From Bacteroidota bacterium (lineage in GTDB: Bacteria > Bacteroidota > Ignavibacteria > Tepidaquicellales > Tepidaquicellaceae), in NCBI GenBank assembly GCA_018266895.1, contig JAFDZQ010000006.1, forward strand, positions 1-43,626: DNA of 43,626 bases. Direction: 5' to 3'. The position numbers were made by a program, and so were the translations under genes. The notes under the pieces were generated by a model that saw only the letters and a list, made by a program, of their open reading frames with translations, had not been told where the DNA came from and did no database searches. Positions 15,587 through 23,824 of the stretch are shown here, piece by piece. Numbering within the stretch: the stretch's first letter is position 1; every line of letters starts with the position of its first letter.

Positions 15587-16408
15587 TCATACTTTCTTTG
15601 CAACAAAATAAGCCATTGCTATCAGCGGTACTGCTGCAACTGCATAAAGGACAAGTTTAATTCCTTCTCCTATCAGCAAAACACCTTCAAAGGATTTTCC
15701 TGAAAACAAATAAGCCAGCCCGTAAGAAAGAATGCTTGCAAGGGCGTAAATTACTATTGCAGCGGCGAACATTAACCGGAAAGGCATCTCGCTTTTCAGG
15801 GGCCAGAGATTTGCATATACTTTACCAGATGATGCTTCCACTATCGCAGAATATTGCTTGTCTTTGTAACTGTAATAAAAATGATAGAAAGGAACATGCA
15901 CAAGACTTGATTCGGAAATATCTTCCGTATTCACTCCGGACTGCTGAAGCCAGTTCTTTGCGGATTCATATAAAACATCTGCGTCAACGATCTCATCAGC
16001 ATTATGATCCTTCATGGTGAATGGTTTAAGATTTCCGGCAGGAATCTGAATGCTCTTTATTTCTGAAACAGGTGTTGAATGAGCCGGCTGCAGAAAAATC
16101 TTTTCCTCTGAATTATTTATTACTTTAAAATACCAGAGCGGAAAATAATAAAAGTTCTGCTGAGTTATCTGAGCATTTTTATCAAGATCCTTTACGTGAA
16201 AATTACTCGCCATCCATCTCCTGAGATTTCCTTCGGCCTGTTCTTTTGAAAAATTTGAATTAACAATGAAATGACTTACTACTTTTCTCTTGTCGACATA
16301 CACCGCCGAGCCGCAGAATTCGCATTCGAAGAATCTTTCATCCGCCTGAATTTTGTTTTCGCCTCCGCACTGCGGACAGATTATTACTGACGACTTTGCA
16401 ATTTCCAT
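15587..16408 (-). CDS. Zinc-ribbon membrane protein with two C-terminal helices
   Basis: This 273-residue protein has a zinc ribbon with the same CX2C-X14-CX2C spacing (C11, C14, C29, C32). It continues with a KEQAEGNLRRWM helix like that of the 384-residue neighbour, an aromatic domain (YYFPLWYFKV, then VHVPFYHFYYSYKDKQY) ending in SSGKVYANLWP, and two transmembrane helices at about 205-228 and 245-268. It is clearly a paralog of the neighbour at 14351-15505. The start is 3 bases from the SMR-transporter stop, so the two are probably translationally coupled. Role: probable membrane member of the cassette. Confidence 0.78.
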   Translation of the reverse strand: MEIAKSSVIICPQCGGENKIQADERFFECEFCGSAVYVDKRKVVSHFIVNSNFSKEQAEGNLRRWMASNFHVKDLDKNAQITQQNFYYFPLWYFKVINNSEEKIFLQPAHSTPVSEIKSIQIPAGNLKPFTMKDHNADEIVDADVLYESAKNWLQQSGVNTEDISESSLVHVPFYHFYYSYKDKQYSAIVEASSGKVYANLWPLKSEMPFRLMFAAAIVIYALASILSYGLAYLFSGKSFEGVLLIGEGIKLVLYAVAAVPLIAMAYFVAKKV

Positions 16409-16411
16409 TAT

Positions 16412-16732
16412 TTATGAATGAGATAATTTAAGACCGATGACTCCGGCAACTATAAGCAAAGCTGAAATAATTCTGCCGGCTGTCACGGGATCGTCAAATT
16501 TTAAAATTCCGATGACAAAAGCTCCCGCCGCACCTATTCCTGTCCAGACCACATAAGCGGTTCCAATCGGAATGGTTTTCTGCGAAAGCCACAGAAAATA
16601 TCCGCTTGCAATCATAGTGATAGCAGCGAACACAATCCAGAAAATTTTATTATCAGTTGTCTGTGAAAGTTTTAAGCCGAGCGGCCATCCGATCTCCAGA
16701 ATTGAAGCAATGATTAAAAAAGTCCAGGCCAT
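16412..16732 (-). CDS. Small multidrug resistance transporter, Gdx/SugE-like
   Basis: This 106-residue protein has four transmembrane helices. The membrane glutamate (E13) lies in ILEIGW, and the third-helix region reads PIGTAYVVWTGIGAAGA, which fits the SugE/Gdx guanidinium-exporter group better than EmrE (IWSG pattern). Helix 4 ends VIGLKLSHS. The family exports guanidinium or small cations by proton antiport as a dimer. The gene lies inside the SPFH/zinc-ribbon cassette with 7 and 3 bases to its neighbours, and no guanidine riboswitch can precede it there. Substrate is not certain. Confidence 0.88.
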   Translation of the reverse strand: MAWTFLIIASILEIGWPLGLKLSQTTDNKIFWIVFAAITMIASGYFLWLSQKTIPIGTAYVVWTGIGAAGAFVIGILKFDDPVTAGRIISALLIVAGVIGLKLSHS

Positions 16733-16739
16733 CAGTTAT

Positions 16740-17738
16740 TTATAATTTAGCTAACAGTTCCTTTTTCTTCGCATCGAATTCTTCCTGAGTCAGAAGTCCT
16801 GATTCCTTCATCTTGCCGAGTTTCTCGATCGCATTCATAATATCGTCCGAAGTCATTTTCTCTGTCTGCGGCTGTCCGGTTTGCTGCTGCTGCTGATTCA
16901 TATTTTGCATTTGCTGTCCCATAACATTAGCCATCATCATGCCTGCGCCGAGACCTGCTCCCGCTCCTGCAATTCCGCTGCCTTCATTCTCAGCAGCTTT
17001 TTCTATTGCACCGGCGGTCTTGAATTTCATATAAGCGTCAAGATTTCCTACAGCACCCATTGAACTTCTTTCGTTGATCTTTTCCTGAACTTCTTCCGGC
17101 GGGACTATTCCGACTATTATCAGATCCGAAAGTTCAATTCCCATTGAATTGAAAAAATCAGTTACTTCTGCTTTAACACCGGATTCGATCTGCTGATAAA
17201 ACTGACCGAGTTCGAAAACGGTTTTAAGATTTTTCCCGAGAACTGTATTAAGTCTTGAAACAATCGCATCTCTCAGATAATCCTCTATGTCATTGGTTGT
17301 ATAAAGCCCCTGTGTGGAAACAATCTCCATCATAAACTGTCTGGGATCTTTCACACGCATGGAAAATTTACCCGAAGCCCTGAGCTGAACGTATGTGAGT
17401 TCCGAATCCTTGAAATTTATCGGAGATTTTGTTCCCCATTTAAGATCAATGAATTTTTTCATTGAAATAAAATAGATCTGCGCCTGAAAAGGCGAAGTGC
17501 CTCCGAAAGGAAGACTGATCAGCTTTGTAAGCAGAGGAATGTTTTCCGTTGTAAGAGTATGCCTTCCTGCGTTAAACACATCAAGCGCTTTTCCGTCCCG
17601 GTAAAAAATCGCCGACTGTGAATCCTGAACTATAAGCTGAGTGCCTAATCTGTATGCGGCTGATCCGTCCTGAGGTTCACGGTGAACTATCGTTTTGCCT
17701 GTTTCGTCAAAAAACTGGACTACATCTATTATTGCCAT
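16740..17738 (-). CDS. SPFH-domain protein with C-terminal SHOCT domain (YdjI-like)
   Basis: This 332-residue protein has an N-terminal SPFH/stomatin-like region (about residues 30-240), with the IVQDSQSAIFYRDGK segment and ending at VPPEEVQEKINERSSMGAVG. A Gly/Ala/Met-rich and Gln-rich linker follows (about 245-290, with MMMANVMGQQM and NMNQQQQQ). A SHOCT domain closes it (about 300-332, LGKMKESGLLTQEEFDAKK). No transmembrane helix is visible, so it probably attaches to the membrane through partners. This architecture is the YdjI or virion-core-protein type found with zinc-ribbon genes and pspA in Bacillus. The gene is second in the cassette, 35 bases after the helical protein. Confidence 0.88.
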   Translation of the reverse strand: MAIIDVVQFFDETGKTIVHREPQDGSAAYRLGTQLIVQDSQSAIFYRDGKALDVFNAGRHTLTTENIPLLTKLISLPFGGTSPFQAQIYFISMKKFIDLKWGTKSPINFKDSELTYVQLRASGKFSMRVKDPRQFMMEIVSTQGLYTTNDIEDYLRDAIVSRLNTVLGKNLKTVFELGQFYQQIESGVKAEVTDFFNSMGIELSDLIIVGIVPPEEVQEKINERSSMGAVGNLDAYMKFKTAGAIEKAAENEGSGIAGAGAGLGAGMMMANVMGQQMQNMNQQQQQTGQPQTEKMTSDDIMNAIEKLGKMKESGLLTQEEFDAKKKELLAKL

Positions 17739-17773
17739 GATTGTATTATTTATAGTTAAATTAAAAATTGATT

Positions 17774-18292
17774 TTATTGTCTGAGAATGTTTTCTCTCTC
17801 CGTAAATTTTTCCAGAAAGTCATCTAGATTTTTTGAAACAAGATCGATCTGATCCTTTATATCAGTCTTCGCTTTTGATTCAAGATCAGAAAAATCCCTG
17901 TTAATGTTTTCAGCAAAAGACAGAAGATTGTAATCGAATTCATAAAGTCTGTTCAGTGTATCTTCATTGATTTTCTTCACGTCAAAAGCTCCGCTGTAAC
18001 CCCGTGCAGCTGATCTGAATTTCGCAATGATGCTTTCATTTTTCTTTTCAAGCTTTTCAATGTTAGAGGTCTCGAAAAGTTTCCCGCTTTGCGAAAGAGT
18101 AAGAACGGCATTTTTAATATGGGTTTTGTTTGATTCTAGCTTTTCGGCTAAGCTGTTTCTCAGTATTGTGTCAAGCTCGCGCATATTGTCTTTGTTCACA
18201 TATCCGTCATAACCCGGAATGTATCTTTTAATTCTTTCAAGCCAGGATTCTCCGGCTTTTACATTGTCCGTATGCATTTTTAAGTCGCTCAT
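17774..18292 (-). CDS. Unrecognised charged helical protein, first gene of the cassette
   Basis: This 172-residue protein has no signal peptide and no transmembrane segment. It starts with an amphipathic stretch SWLERIKRYIPGYDGY (about residues 16-31), followed by about 140 residues of Lys/Glu-rich helix with heptad-like hydrophobic positions and several long coiled-coil-like runs. I do not assign a family with confidence, although similar IPGYxGY-starting proteins occur beside SPFH and zinc-ribbon genes in other genomes from general recall. It leads the minus-strand cassette, so it is likely a structural partner of the SPFH protein. Confidence 0.7.
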   Translation of the reverse strand: MSDLKMHTDNVKAGESWLERIKRYIPGYDGYVNKDNMRELDTILRNSLAEKLESNKTHIKNAVLTLSQSGKLFETSNIEKLEKKNESIIAKFRSAARGYSGAFDVKKINEDTLNRLYEFDYNLLSFAENINRDFSDLESKAKTDIKDQIDLVSKNLDDFLEKFTERENILRQ

Positions 18293-18360
18293 GTTATTAG
18301 GTATTTATTTTATTTTTAAAAAGTATTATTTATTGTCTGAAAATTAAAAAGGAGAAAATC

Positions 18361-18900
18361 ATGACTGCCGGAAATAAAATCATTTTAGTGATCATGTTGT
18401 CTGTCTTACACAATGTAAGTTCAAAAGGTTACAATAATAATCAGTTTAAATATAGTGAAACTGTAAATAATTTTCTTGATACAAATGTCAAGATCGGTAA
18501 TGTGGTAGAATTTGTAGGTAAAATCATTGACGGTGAAATCATCAAAGCCGAGAAGAAATTCAAGAAGAATACTCAGATATGGAAGATTAATGTGCACATT
18601 CCTTCAGGAGGTTTTGTAAATATGGAGATATCGGCAGCTGATAAAAAGATACTGCAGATTGATGCCGAGGAAGGTCCGTTTGAATATGAAATAGTTCCTG
18701 ATGAAGGGATCGTATCCTTTAATTCCGCGAAAAGAAACGCAGAGGAATATTCGGGTCAGAAAATTCTCAAATGGAATCTTAAGCAGAACAGGGATAAATT
18801 TGAATACAGTTTCTGGATGTTCACAAAATCCGGCAAGGCACAGGTAAAGATAGATGCAGGTTCGGGAGATTTAATTTTGAGTAATAAAAAGAGAAAGTGA
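18361..18900 (+). CDS. Exported PepSY-like protein
   Basis: This 179-residue protein begins with a hydrophobic stretch (ILVIMLSVLHNVSS) that looks like a signal peptide. The remainder resembles a pair of PepSY-like units, in KIIDGEIIKAEKKFKKNTQIWKINVHI and the C-terminal AQVKIDAGSGDLIL, where the pattern of strand-turn-strand and DAxSG is typical. A strong ribosome-binding site AAGGAG lies at 18349-18354, 6 bases before the ATG. It is divergent from the SPFH cassette, with only 68 bases between the starts, so the two promoters overlap. Role: unknown; PepSY proteins often bind or inhibit proteases. Confidence 0.6.
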   Translation: MTAGNKIILVIMLSVLHNVSSKGYNNNQFKYSETVNNFLDTNVKIGNVVEFVGKIIDGEIIKAEKKFKKNTQIWKINVHIPSGGFVNMEISAADKKILQIDAEEGPFEYEIVPDEGIVSFNSAKRNAEEYSGQKILKWNLKQNRDKFEYSFWMFTKSGKAQVKIDAGSGDLILSNKKRK

Positions 18901-19054
18901 TCAGGACTAAAAGAAATTAAACAGAAATATATTTGCTCCGGAATTAAAAAAGACTTTTTATTCTTTTCTTTTATAAAATACAAAACATAAATCCAAAACA
19001 TTGAATATTTGTTCACAAAACTAAAATTATATTGGAAATAAAAGGTATTGCTTC

Positions 19055-19163
19055 TCACAGATTAAACAGATCAACACAGTTTAGACTCTGTATTTTCTTT
19101 CAATTTTGAACAGCCGGGTAAGGAATATAAGTGTTTATCTGTGAAAATCAGATTCATCTGTGA
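19055..19163. repeat. Intergenic inverted repeat with tandem ATCTGTGA copies
   Basis: Within the 335-base gap 18901-19235, TCACAGAT at 19055-19062 is the exact reverse complement of ATCTGTGA at 19137-19144 and again at 19156-19163, 19 bases apart. The left part reads TCACAGATTAAACAGATC and continues to AACACAG at 19073-19079, which reversed is CTGTGTT, then ATCTGT, then ATCTGTGA. This pattern recalls widespread short intergenic repeats of the ATCTGTGAAAATCTGTG type known from many Bacteroidota-like genomes. The rest of the gap shows no gene and no clear terminator. Confidence 0.45.
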
Positions 19164-19235
19164 GGGGAAGCTCTGGTTTGTTTTTAATAATAATTTCTTT
19201 TCTAACGGTTGAGATTCTACGGGTTAAATTTATAA

Positions 19236-21848
19236 TTACTTCATATCATCCTTCATTTTCTTCAGAATGTTCAGTGCTTCCATAGGAGTTATGTTATTTA
19301 TATCGACTTCGCTCAGCAGTTTTCTCAATGCTTCATCCCTGAACTCTGTAACAGCGGATTCAAACATACTTATCTGAAATTCATCTTTGTTTTTTCTTTT
19401 GTATTCTTTGTCTTCCAGAGAGCGGAGAATTTCCTTTGCTCTCTGAGTCACAGATTCCGGAAGACCCGCCATTTGCGCTACCTGTATTCCGTAGCTGTGA
19501 TCGGCTGTTCCTTCAGTGATCTTTCTGAGAAAAATCACTTTGTCATTGAACTCTCTTACTTCCACGCGGAAATTCTTTATCCTGTCATAAAGCTCCGCAA
19601 GCGCATTGAGTTCGTGATAATGAGTCGCAAAGAGAGTCTTTGCCCTGATATTCGGATTTTCATGAAGGTATTCTGTCATAGCCCATGCAATTGAAATCCC
19701 GTCATAAGTGCTTGTGCCTCTGCCAATTTCATCAAGGAGAAGCAGACTTTTTGATGTGGCGTTGTTAAGAATGTTTGCGGCTTCGTGCATCTCCACAAGG
19801 AAAGTGCTTTCTCCTTTTGCAATATTATCGGACGCTCCGACACGTGTGAAAATTTTATCTACAATTCCGATGCTTGCGCTTCTTGCAGGAACAAAACAGC
19901 CGATCTGCGCAAGAAGTGTTATAAGACCTACCTGCCTGAGATAACTTGATTTACCGCTCATATTCGGACCGGTAATTATTATTATCTGAGCGTTTCCCGA
20001 ATCAATGAATGTATCATTTGCGATATATTTTTCTCCGGCAGGAAGAAGCTGTTCAATTACCGGATGACGGCCTTCCTTGATCTGAATCTCGTCCGAATCG
20101 TTTACTTCCGGCATTACATAACCGTAAGCTTCCGATACTTCCGCAAAACTGACAAGCGCATCAAGAGTTGCAATGAGTGAAGCATTTTTCTGAATACTGT
20201 CCGTGAATTCAAGCACTGCGGATCTCATATCATTAAATAGTTTTCTTTCAAGGTCTTCAATCTTTTCTTCTGCATTCAGGATTTTATCCTCGTAGACTTT
20301 CAGTTCTTCTGTTATGAACCTTTCGGCATTAACAAGTGTCTGCTTCCTTACATAGTCGGAAGGAGTTTTGTCGAGATTGGATTTTGTGATTATGATGAAA
20401 TACCCGAAAACTTTATTGAAGTCGACCTTCAGAGAGTTTATCCCCGTTCTTGCTCTTTCTTTGCTTTGGAAATTCTCAATCCAGGTTTTGCCGTTAATCA
20501 GTATGTCCTTAAGCTCATCAAGATCTTTGTCGAAACCCTTATTGATAATGCCGTAAGTATCAATACCGCTTACAAAATTTTCATTAATGCATTTTTCGAT
20601 CTTAAGGATCAATGCGTTAATTTCAATAAGGCTGTTGCTGACAGAAAGAACAGAAGGTGAAGTGAATTTTTTCAGCTTCTCCTTTATCTCAATGATTTTA
20701 ATCAATGAAATTTTCAGCTGTATAATATCCCTTGCAACAGCCCTGCCGGTGGATATTTTTGACAGCAGTCTTTCGAGATCTGCAACGGACTTAAGGTCTT
20801 CGGTTATTTTTTTCCTTCCGTTTTTATTTTCAAAAAAATCCCTTACTGCAGAAAGTCTTTTTTCAATCTGTTCTTTTCTTTTCAGAGGTCTTGATATCCA
20901 TTTTTTCAGAAGCCGTCCGCCCATAGCAGTCCGAGATCTGTCAAGAATAGATATAAGAGTTCCTTCTCTTCCGCCTTCAGAAATCGAAGAAGTAATTTCC
21001 AGATTCCGTTTAGTGGAAGGATCAAGAATTATGTAATCGGTAAAATCGTAGTGATAGATCTTTTTTATGTGGGGAAGATTGTTTTTCTGTGTCTCATTGA
21101 GATAATTCATGATGCAGCCGGCTGCAATTATTCCCTCTTTCATTTCTTCAATTCCGAAACCTTTCAGGGAATGTGTTCCGAAATGGTTTGTAAGAACTTC
21201 CTTAGCGTAATCAAGATTGAAAACCCATTCATCTACTTTAGTAAAAAAGAACTTTCCTTTTTTTTCGCTGAAAGCAGCATCAGGATCATAATTGAGTTCT
21301 TTGAAAACTTTTTCTTTCTCCCTTTTTGAAATAAGAATTTCCGAAGGACTGATAATGTCTATCTGTTCGGCAAGATTCCGTATGTGAATTTCAGAAGCCG
21401 CAAATTCACCGGTAGAGACATCACAGAATGAAAATCCGCAGACATTGTCCTTTATATATACAGCCGCCAGAAAATTATTGGATTTGTGATCAAGGAGTTT
21501 CTCAGAAAAATTAGCTCCCGGAGTTACAACTTCAATCACATCCCGTTTAACAATTCCTTTTGCATATTTGGGATCTTCAAGCTGTTCGCACACAGCTACC
21601 CTGTATCCTGCCCTGACAAGTTTAGGAAGATAGTTGTCAAGAGCGTGATGGGGGAAACCTGCCAGCGGAACTTCCGAAGCAGCTCCGTTTGATCTTTTGG
21701 TAAGAGTTATTCCTAAAACTTTTGATGCAGTGACAGCATCTTCTTCGAATGTTTCAAAAAAATCTCCCATTCTGAAGAGTAAAACCGTATCAGGATATTT
21801 TTCTTTAATCTTTCTGTATTGCCTCATCAGCGGAGTTTCATCTTTCAT
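19236..21848 (-). CDS. mutS: DNA mismatch repair ATPase MutS
   Basis: This 870-residue protein recognises mismatches and small loops in DNA and starts mismatch repair with MutL. The N-terminal mismatch-binding motif GDFFETF (F-x-E type) is at about residue 27. The connector and lever domains follow, then the ATPase with Walker A GPNMSGKSS at about residue 625, Walker B LLLDEIGRGTSTYDG and the conserved ATHYHEL histidine. The C-terminal part ends near TPMEALNIL, a helix typical of full-length MutS. The length is standard. It lies 42 bases after the ECF sigma gene on the same strand. Confidence 0.98.
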   Translation of the reverse strand: MKDETPLMRQYRKIKEKYPDTVLLFRMGDFFETFEEDAVTASKVLGITLTKRSNGAASEVPLAGFPHHALDNYLPKLVRAGYRVAVCEQLEDPKYAKGIVKRDVIEVVTPGANFSEKLLDHKSNNFLAAVYIKDNVCGFSFCDVSTGEFAASEIHIRNLAEQIDIISPSEILISKREKEKVFKELNYDPDAAFSEKKGKFFFTKVDEWVFNLDYAKEVLTNHFGTHSLKGFGIEEMKEGIIAAGCIMNYLNETQKNNLPHIKKIYHYDFTDYIILDPSTKRNLEITSSISEGGREGTLISILDRSRTAMGGRLLKKWISRPLKRKEQIEKRLSAVRDFFENKNGRKKITEDLKSVADLERLLSKISTGRAVARDIIQLKISLIKIIEIKEKLKKFTSPSVLSVSNSLIEINALILKIEKCINENFVSGIDTYGIINKGFDKDLDELKDILINGKTWIENFQSKERARTGINSLKVDFNKVFGYFIIITKSNLDKTPSDYVRKQTLVNAERFITEELKVYEDKILNAEEKIEDLERKLFNDMRSAVLEFTDSIQKNASLIATLDALVSFAEVSEAYGYVMPEVNDSDEIQIKEGRHPVIEQLLPAGEKYIANDTFIDSGNAQIIIITGPNMSGKSSYLRQVGLITLLAQIGCFVPARSASIGIVDKIFTRVGASDNIAKGESTFLVEMHEAANILNNATSKSLLLLDEIGRGTSTYDGISIAWAMTEYLHENPNIRAKTLFATHYHELNALAELYDRIKNFRVEVREFNDKVIFLRKITEGTADHSYGIQVAQMAGLPESVTQRAKEILRSLEDKEYKRKNKDEFQISMFESAVTEFRDEALRKLLSEVDINNITPMEALNILKKMKDDMK

Positions 21849-21890
21849 CAGTCTTCAGTTTAAATTTATGCCTGCGTGTCGCGGGGGAAT

Positions 21891-22502
21891 TCAATAGTGT
21901 TTAATTTTATCCTTCAGGTATTTGTTGAGCAGCTCTCTGCCTCTGAAAATATGAGCTTTCACTGTTCCGAGAGGAAGTTTCATAAGCTTTGCAATTTCTT
22001 CATACTCAAGTTCCTTATTATGCCTGAGCACAATTACCTGCCTGTATTTTTCCGGAAGAGATTCAATTGCTTCACTGAGGATTGATCTCATTTCAGAATC
22101 AATCAGGTGTTTGTCAGGTCTGTTCTCCGTGTCAGGGATTTCAAATTTGTAATCACTGTCATCAGATTCGATCTCCTTATCTATCGAAAAAGTGAAAAGC
22201 TTTCTTTTCCTGAGATAGTCTATTGCATTATTTGTGGCGATTTTAAAAAGCCAAGTGGAAAAAGCGAACTGCCTGTCAAAATTCTGAAGTGAGTGAAAAG
22301 CTTTTATAAAAGCTTCCTGAGTCAGATCTTCAACGTCCTCTTTTTTTGAGATCATCCTGTAAACAAGGTTATAGATCATCTGATAATATTTTTTCATCAG
22401 TTTCTCGTAAGAGGACTGATTGCCGGCAATAGCTTTTTCAATCAAAATAATATCTTCAGCTTTGGATCTGCTCGGTACATTAACAGGGTTTTCGATCTTC
22501 AT
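21891..22502 (-). CDS. ECF-type RNA polymerase sigma factor (sigma24/RpoE-like)
   Basis: Starting at the ATG at 22502, the protein has 203 residues. Region 2 has YYQMIYNLVYRMISKKEDVEDLTQEAFIKAF and region 4 has ESLPEKYRQVIVLRHNKELEYEEIAKLMKLPLGTVKAHIFRGRELL, both diagnostic of ECF sigma factors of the RpoE/SigW type. An in-frame start at 22604 adds 34 residues with no sigma homology and is unlikely. No zinc-containing anti-sigma gene follows: the next gene downstream on the strand is mutS. It may be controlled from elsewhere or act unregulated by a classical partner. Confidence 0.92.
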   Translation of the reverse strand: MKIENPVNVPSRSKAEDIILIEKAIAGNQSSYEKLMKKYYQMIYNLVYRMISKKEDVEDLTQEAFIKAFHSLQNFDRQFAFSTWLFKIATNNAIDYLRKRKLFTFSIDKEIESDDSDYKFEIPDTENRPDKHLIDSEMRSILSEAIESLPEKYRQVIVLRHNKELEYEEIAKLMKLPLGTVKAHIFRGRELLNKYLKDKIKHY

Positions 22503-22677
22503 TAAATGCCGTGAGAGTTCAGAGGTAATATATTTTATAGTTGACCAAAAATTACATCTATTAGATATGAATATCAATAAAGAAATATGCATTTGACATT
22601 GCAATATAATTCTTTACCTTTATTAAATTTATAATCAATCCTAAACAAACTGTTTAATCCTTCATCATTCTGTTTTC

Positions 22678-23817
22678 ATGGCAAAAATTAATCTGACTGA
22701 CCTTACCTTTGAGCAGCTTGAAAATGAAATTATTTCCTTAAAAGAGCCTTCTTACAGAGCAGAGCAGATTTTTATTTCAGTTCATAAGAAAAATGTCAGA
22801 TCCATAAATGATATAACGTCTGTTCCGGTATCTTTAAGAGACAAGCTGAATGAGAAATTCATTATTCCGGGATTAGTAAATTCAAAGATCACCGATTCAG
22901 CAAATTCAGTTACAAGAAAATTTCTCTTTGAAACTGAAAGCCCGGATCCGGGACAGAGAAATTTCATAGAATCCGTACTGATTTCGGAAAAAGGAAGGGA
23001 AACGGTATGCATTTCCACTCAGTCAGGATGCAATGTAGGATGCGGATTTTGCGCAACCGGAAAAATGGGTTTTAAAAAAAATCTGAGTGTAAGCGAAATA
23101 ATCTTACAGGTTTATGAAGTAAAGAGATTGTCAGGAAAGGAACCGACTAACATTGTTTATATGGGAATGGGAGAGCCGTTTCTTAATTATGAAAATATGC
23201 TGAATTCACTCAAAATACTTACTCATCCTTCCGGATTTGCATTATCATCGAACAGGATTACGGTTTCTACGGTAGGTTTTACGGGAAAAATAAAAAAGTT
23301 TGCCGATGATCTCACAGCTGCAGGGAACAGTTCGGTAAAAAATGTAAAACTCGCGCTTTCGCTTCATTCAACTGACAAGGGATTCAGGGAAAAGATAATA
23401 CCGACATCTGTCAAAAATACATTACAGGACATTTATAAAGAGATCAGTTATTTCTATCAGAAAACAAGGAATAAAGTTACTTACGAATATATCCATTTTG
23501 AAAACCTGAATGATACGGACAATGACATTAAAAGAATCGCCAGGCTTCTCAGGATGATTCCTTCAAATCTGAATGTAATTCCTTTTCACAAAATAGATTT
23601 CGAATTAAAAAAACCATTGGACGTATTCAACAATAAACAAGATACAAAAAATTTACTTTCAAATGAAAAATTAAATGATTTTATTGACAAGCTAAAAAAT
23701 GAAAAAGTCATTGTGAATCTCAGATCGAGCAGCGGATCAGATATAAATGCGGCATGCGGGCAACTTTCATTTAACCAGGAAAAAATTTCCGGGACAGAAT
23801 ACAAACCGATATCTTAA
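22678..23817 (+). CDS. rlmN: Dual-specificity rRNA/tRNA adenine-C2 methyltransferase RlmN
   Basis: This 379-residue radical-SAM enzyme methylates C2 of A2503 in 23S rRNA and A37 in some tRNAs. The SAM-iron-sulfur motif is CNVGCGFC, with C118, C122 and C125 as CX3CX2C. A conserved MGMGEPFLNY motif follows. The second mechanistic cysteine probably lies in the C-terminal ACGQLSF. Start at ATG 22678. It is divergent from the ECF sigma gene with 175 bases between starts, and adk follows 7 bases later. Confidence 0.96.
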   Translation: MAKINLTDLTFEQLENEIISLKEPSYRAEQIFISVHKKNVRSINDITSVPVSLRDKLNEKFIIPGLVNSKITDSANSVTRKFLFETESPDPGQRNFIESVLISEKGRETVCISTQSGCNVGCGFCATGKMGFKKNLSVSEIILQVYEVKRLSGKEPTNIVYMGMGEPFLNYENMLNSLKILTHPSGFALSSNRITVSTVGFTGKIKKFADDLTAAGNSSVKNVKLALSLHSTDKGFREKIIPTSVKNTLQDIYKEISYFYQKTRNKVTYEYIHFENLNDTDNDIKRIARLLRMIPSNLNVIPFHKIDFELKKPLDVFNNKQDTKNLLSNEKLNDFIDKLKNEKVIVNLRSSSGSDINAACGQLSFNQEKISGTEYKPIS

Positions 23818-23824
23818 AGAATAA

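Noticed and set aside
22503-22604. 34-residue N-terminal extension of the ECF sigma factor
   Set aside because: It has no sigma-factor similarity; the ATG at 22502 gives the standard length.
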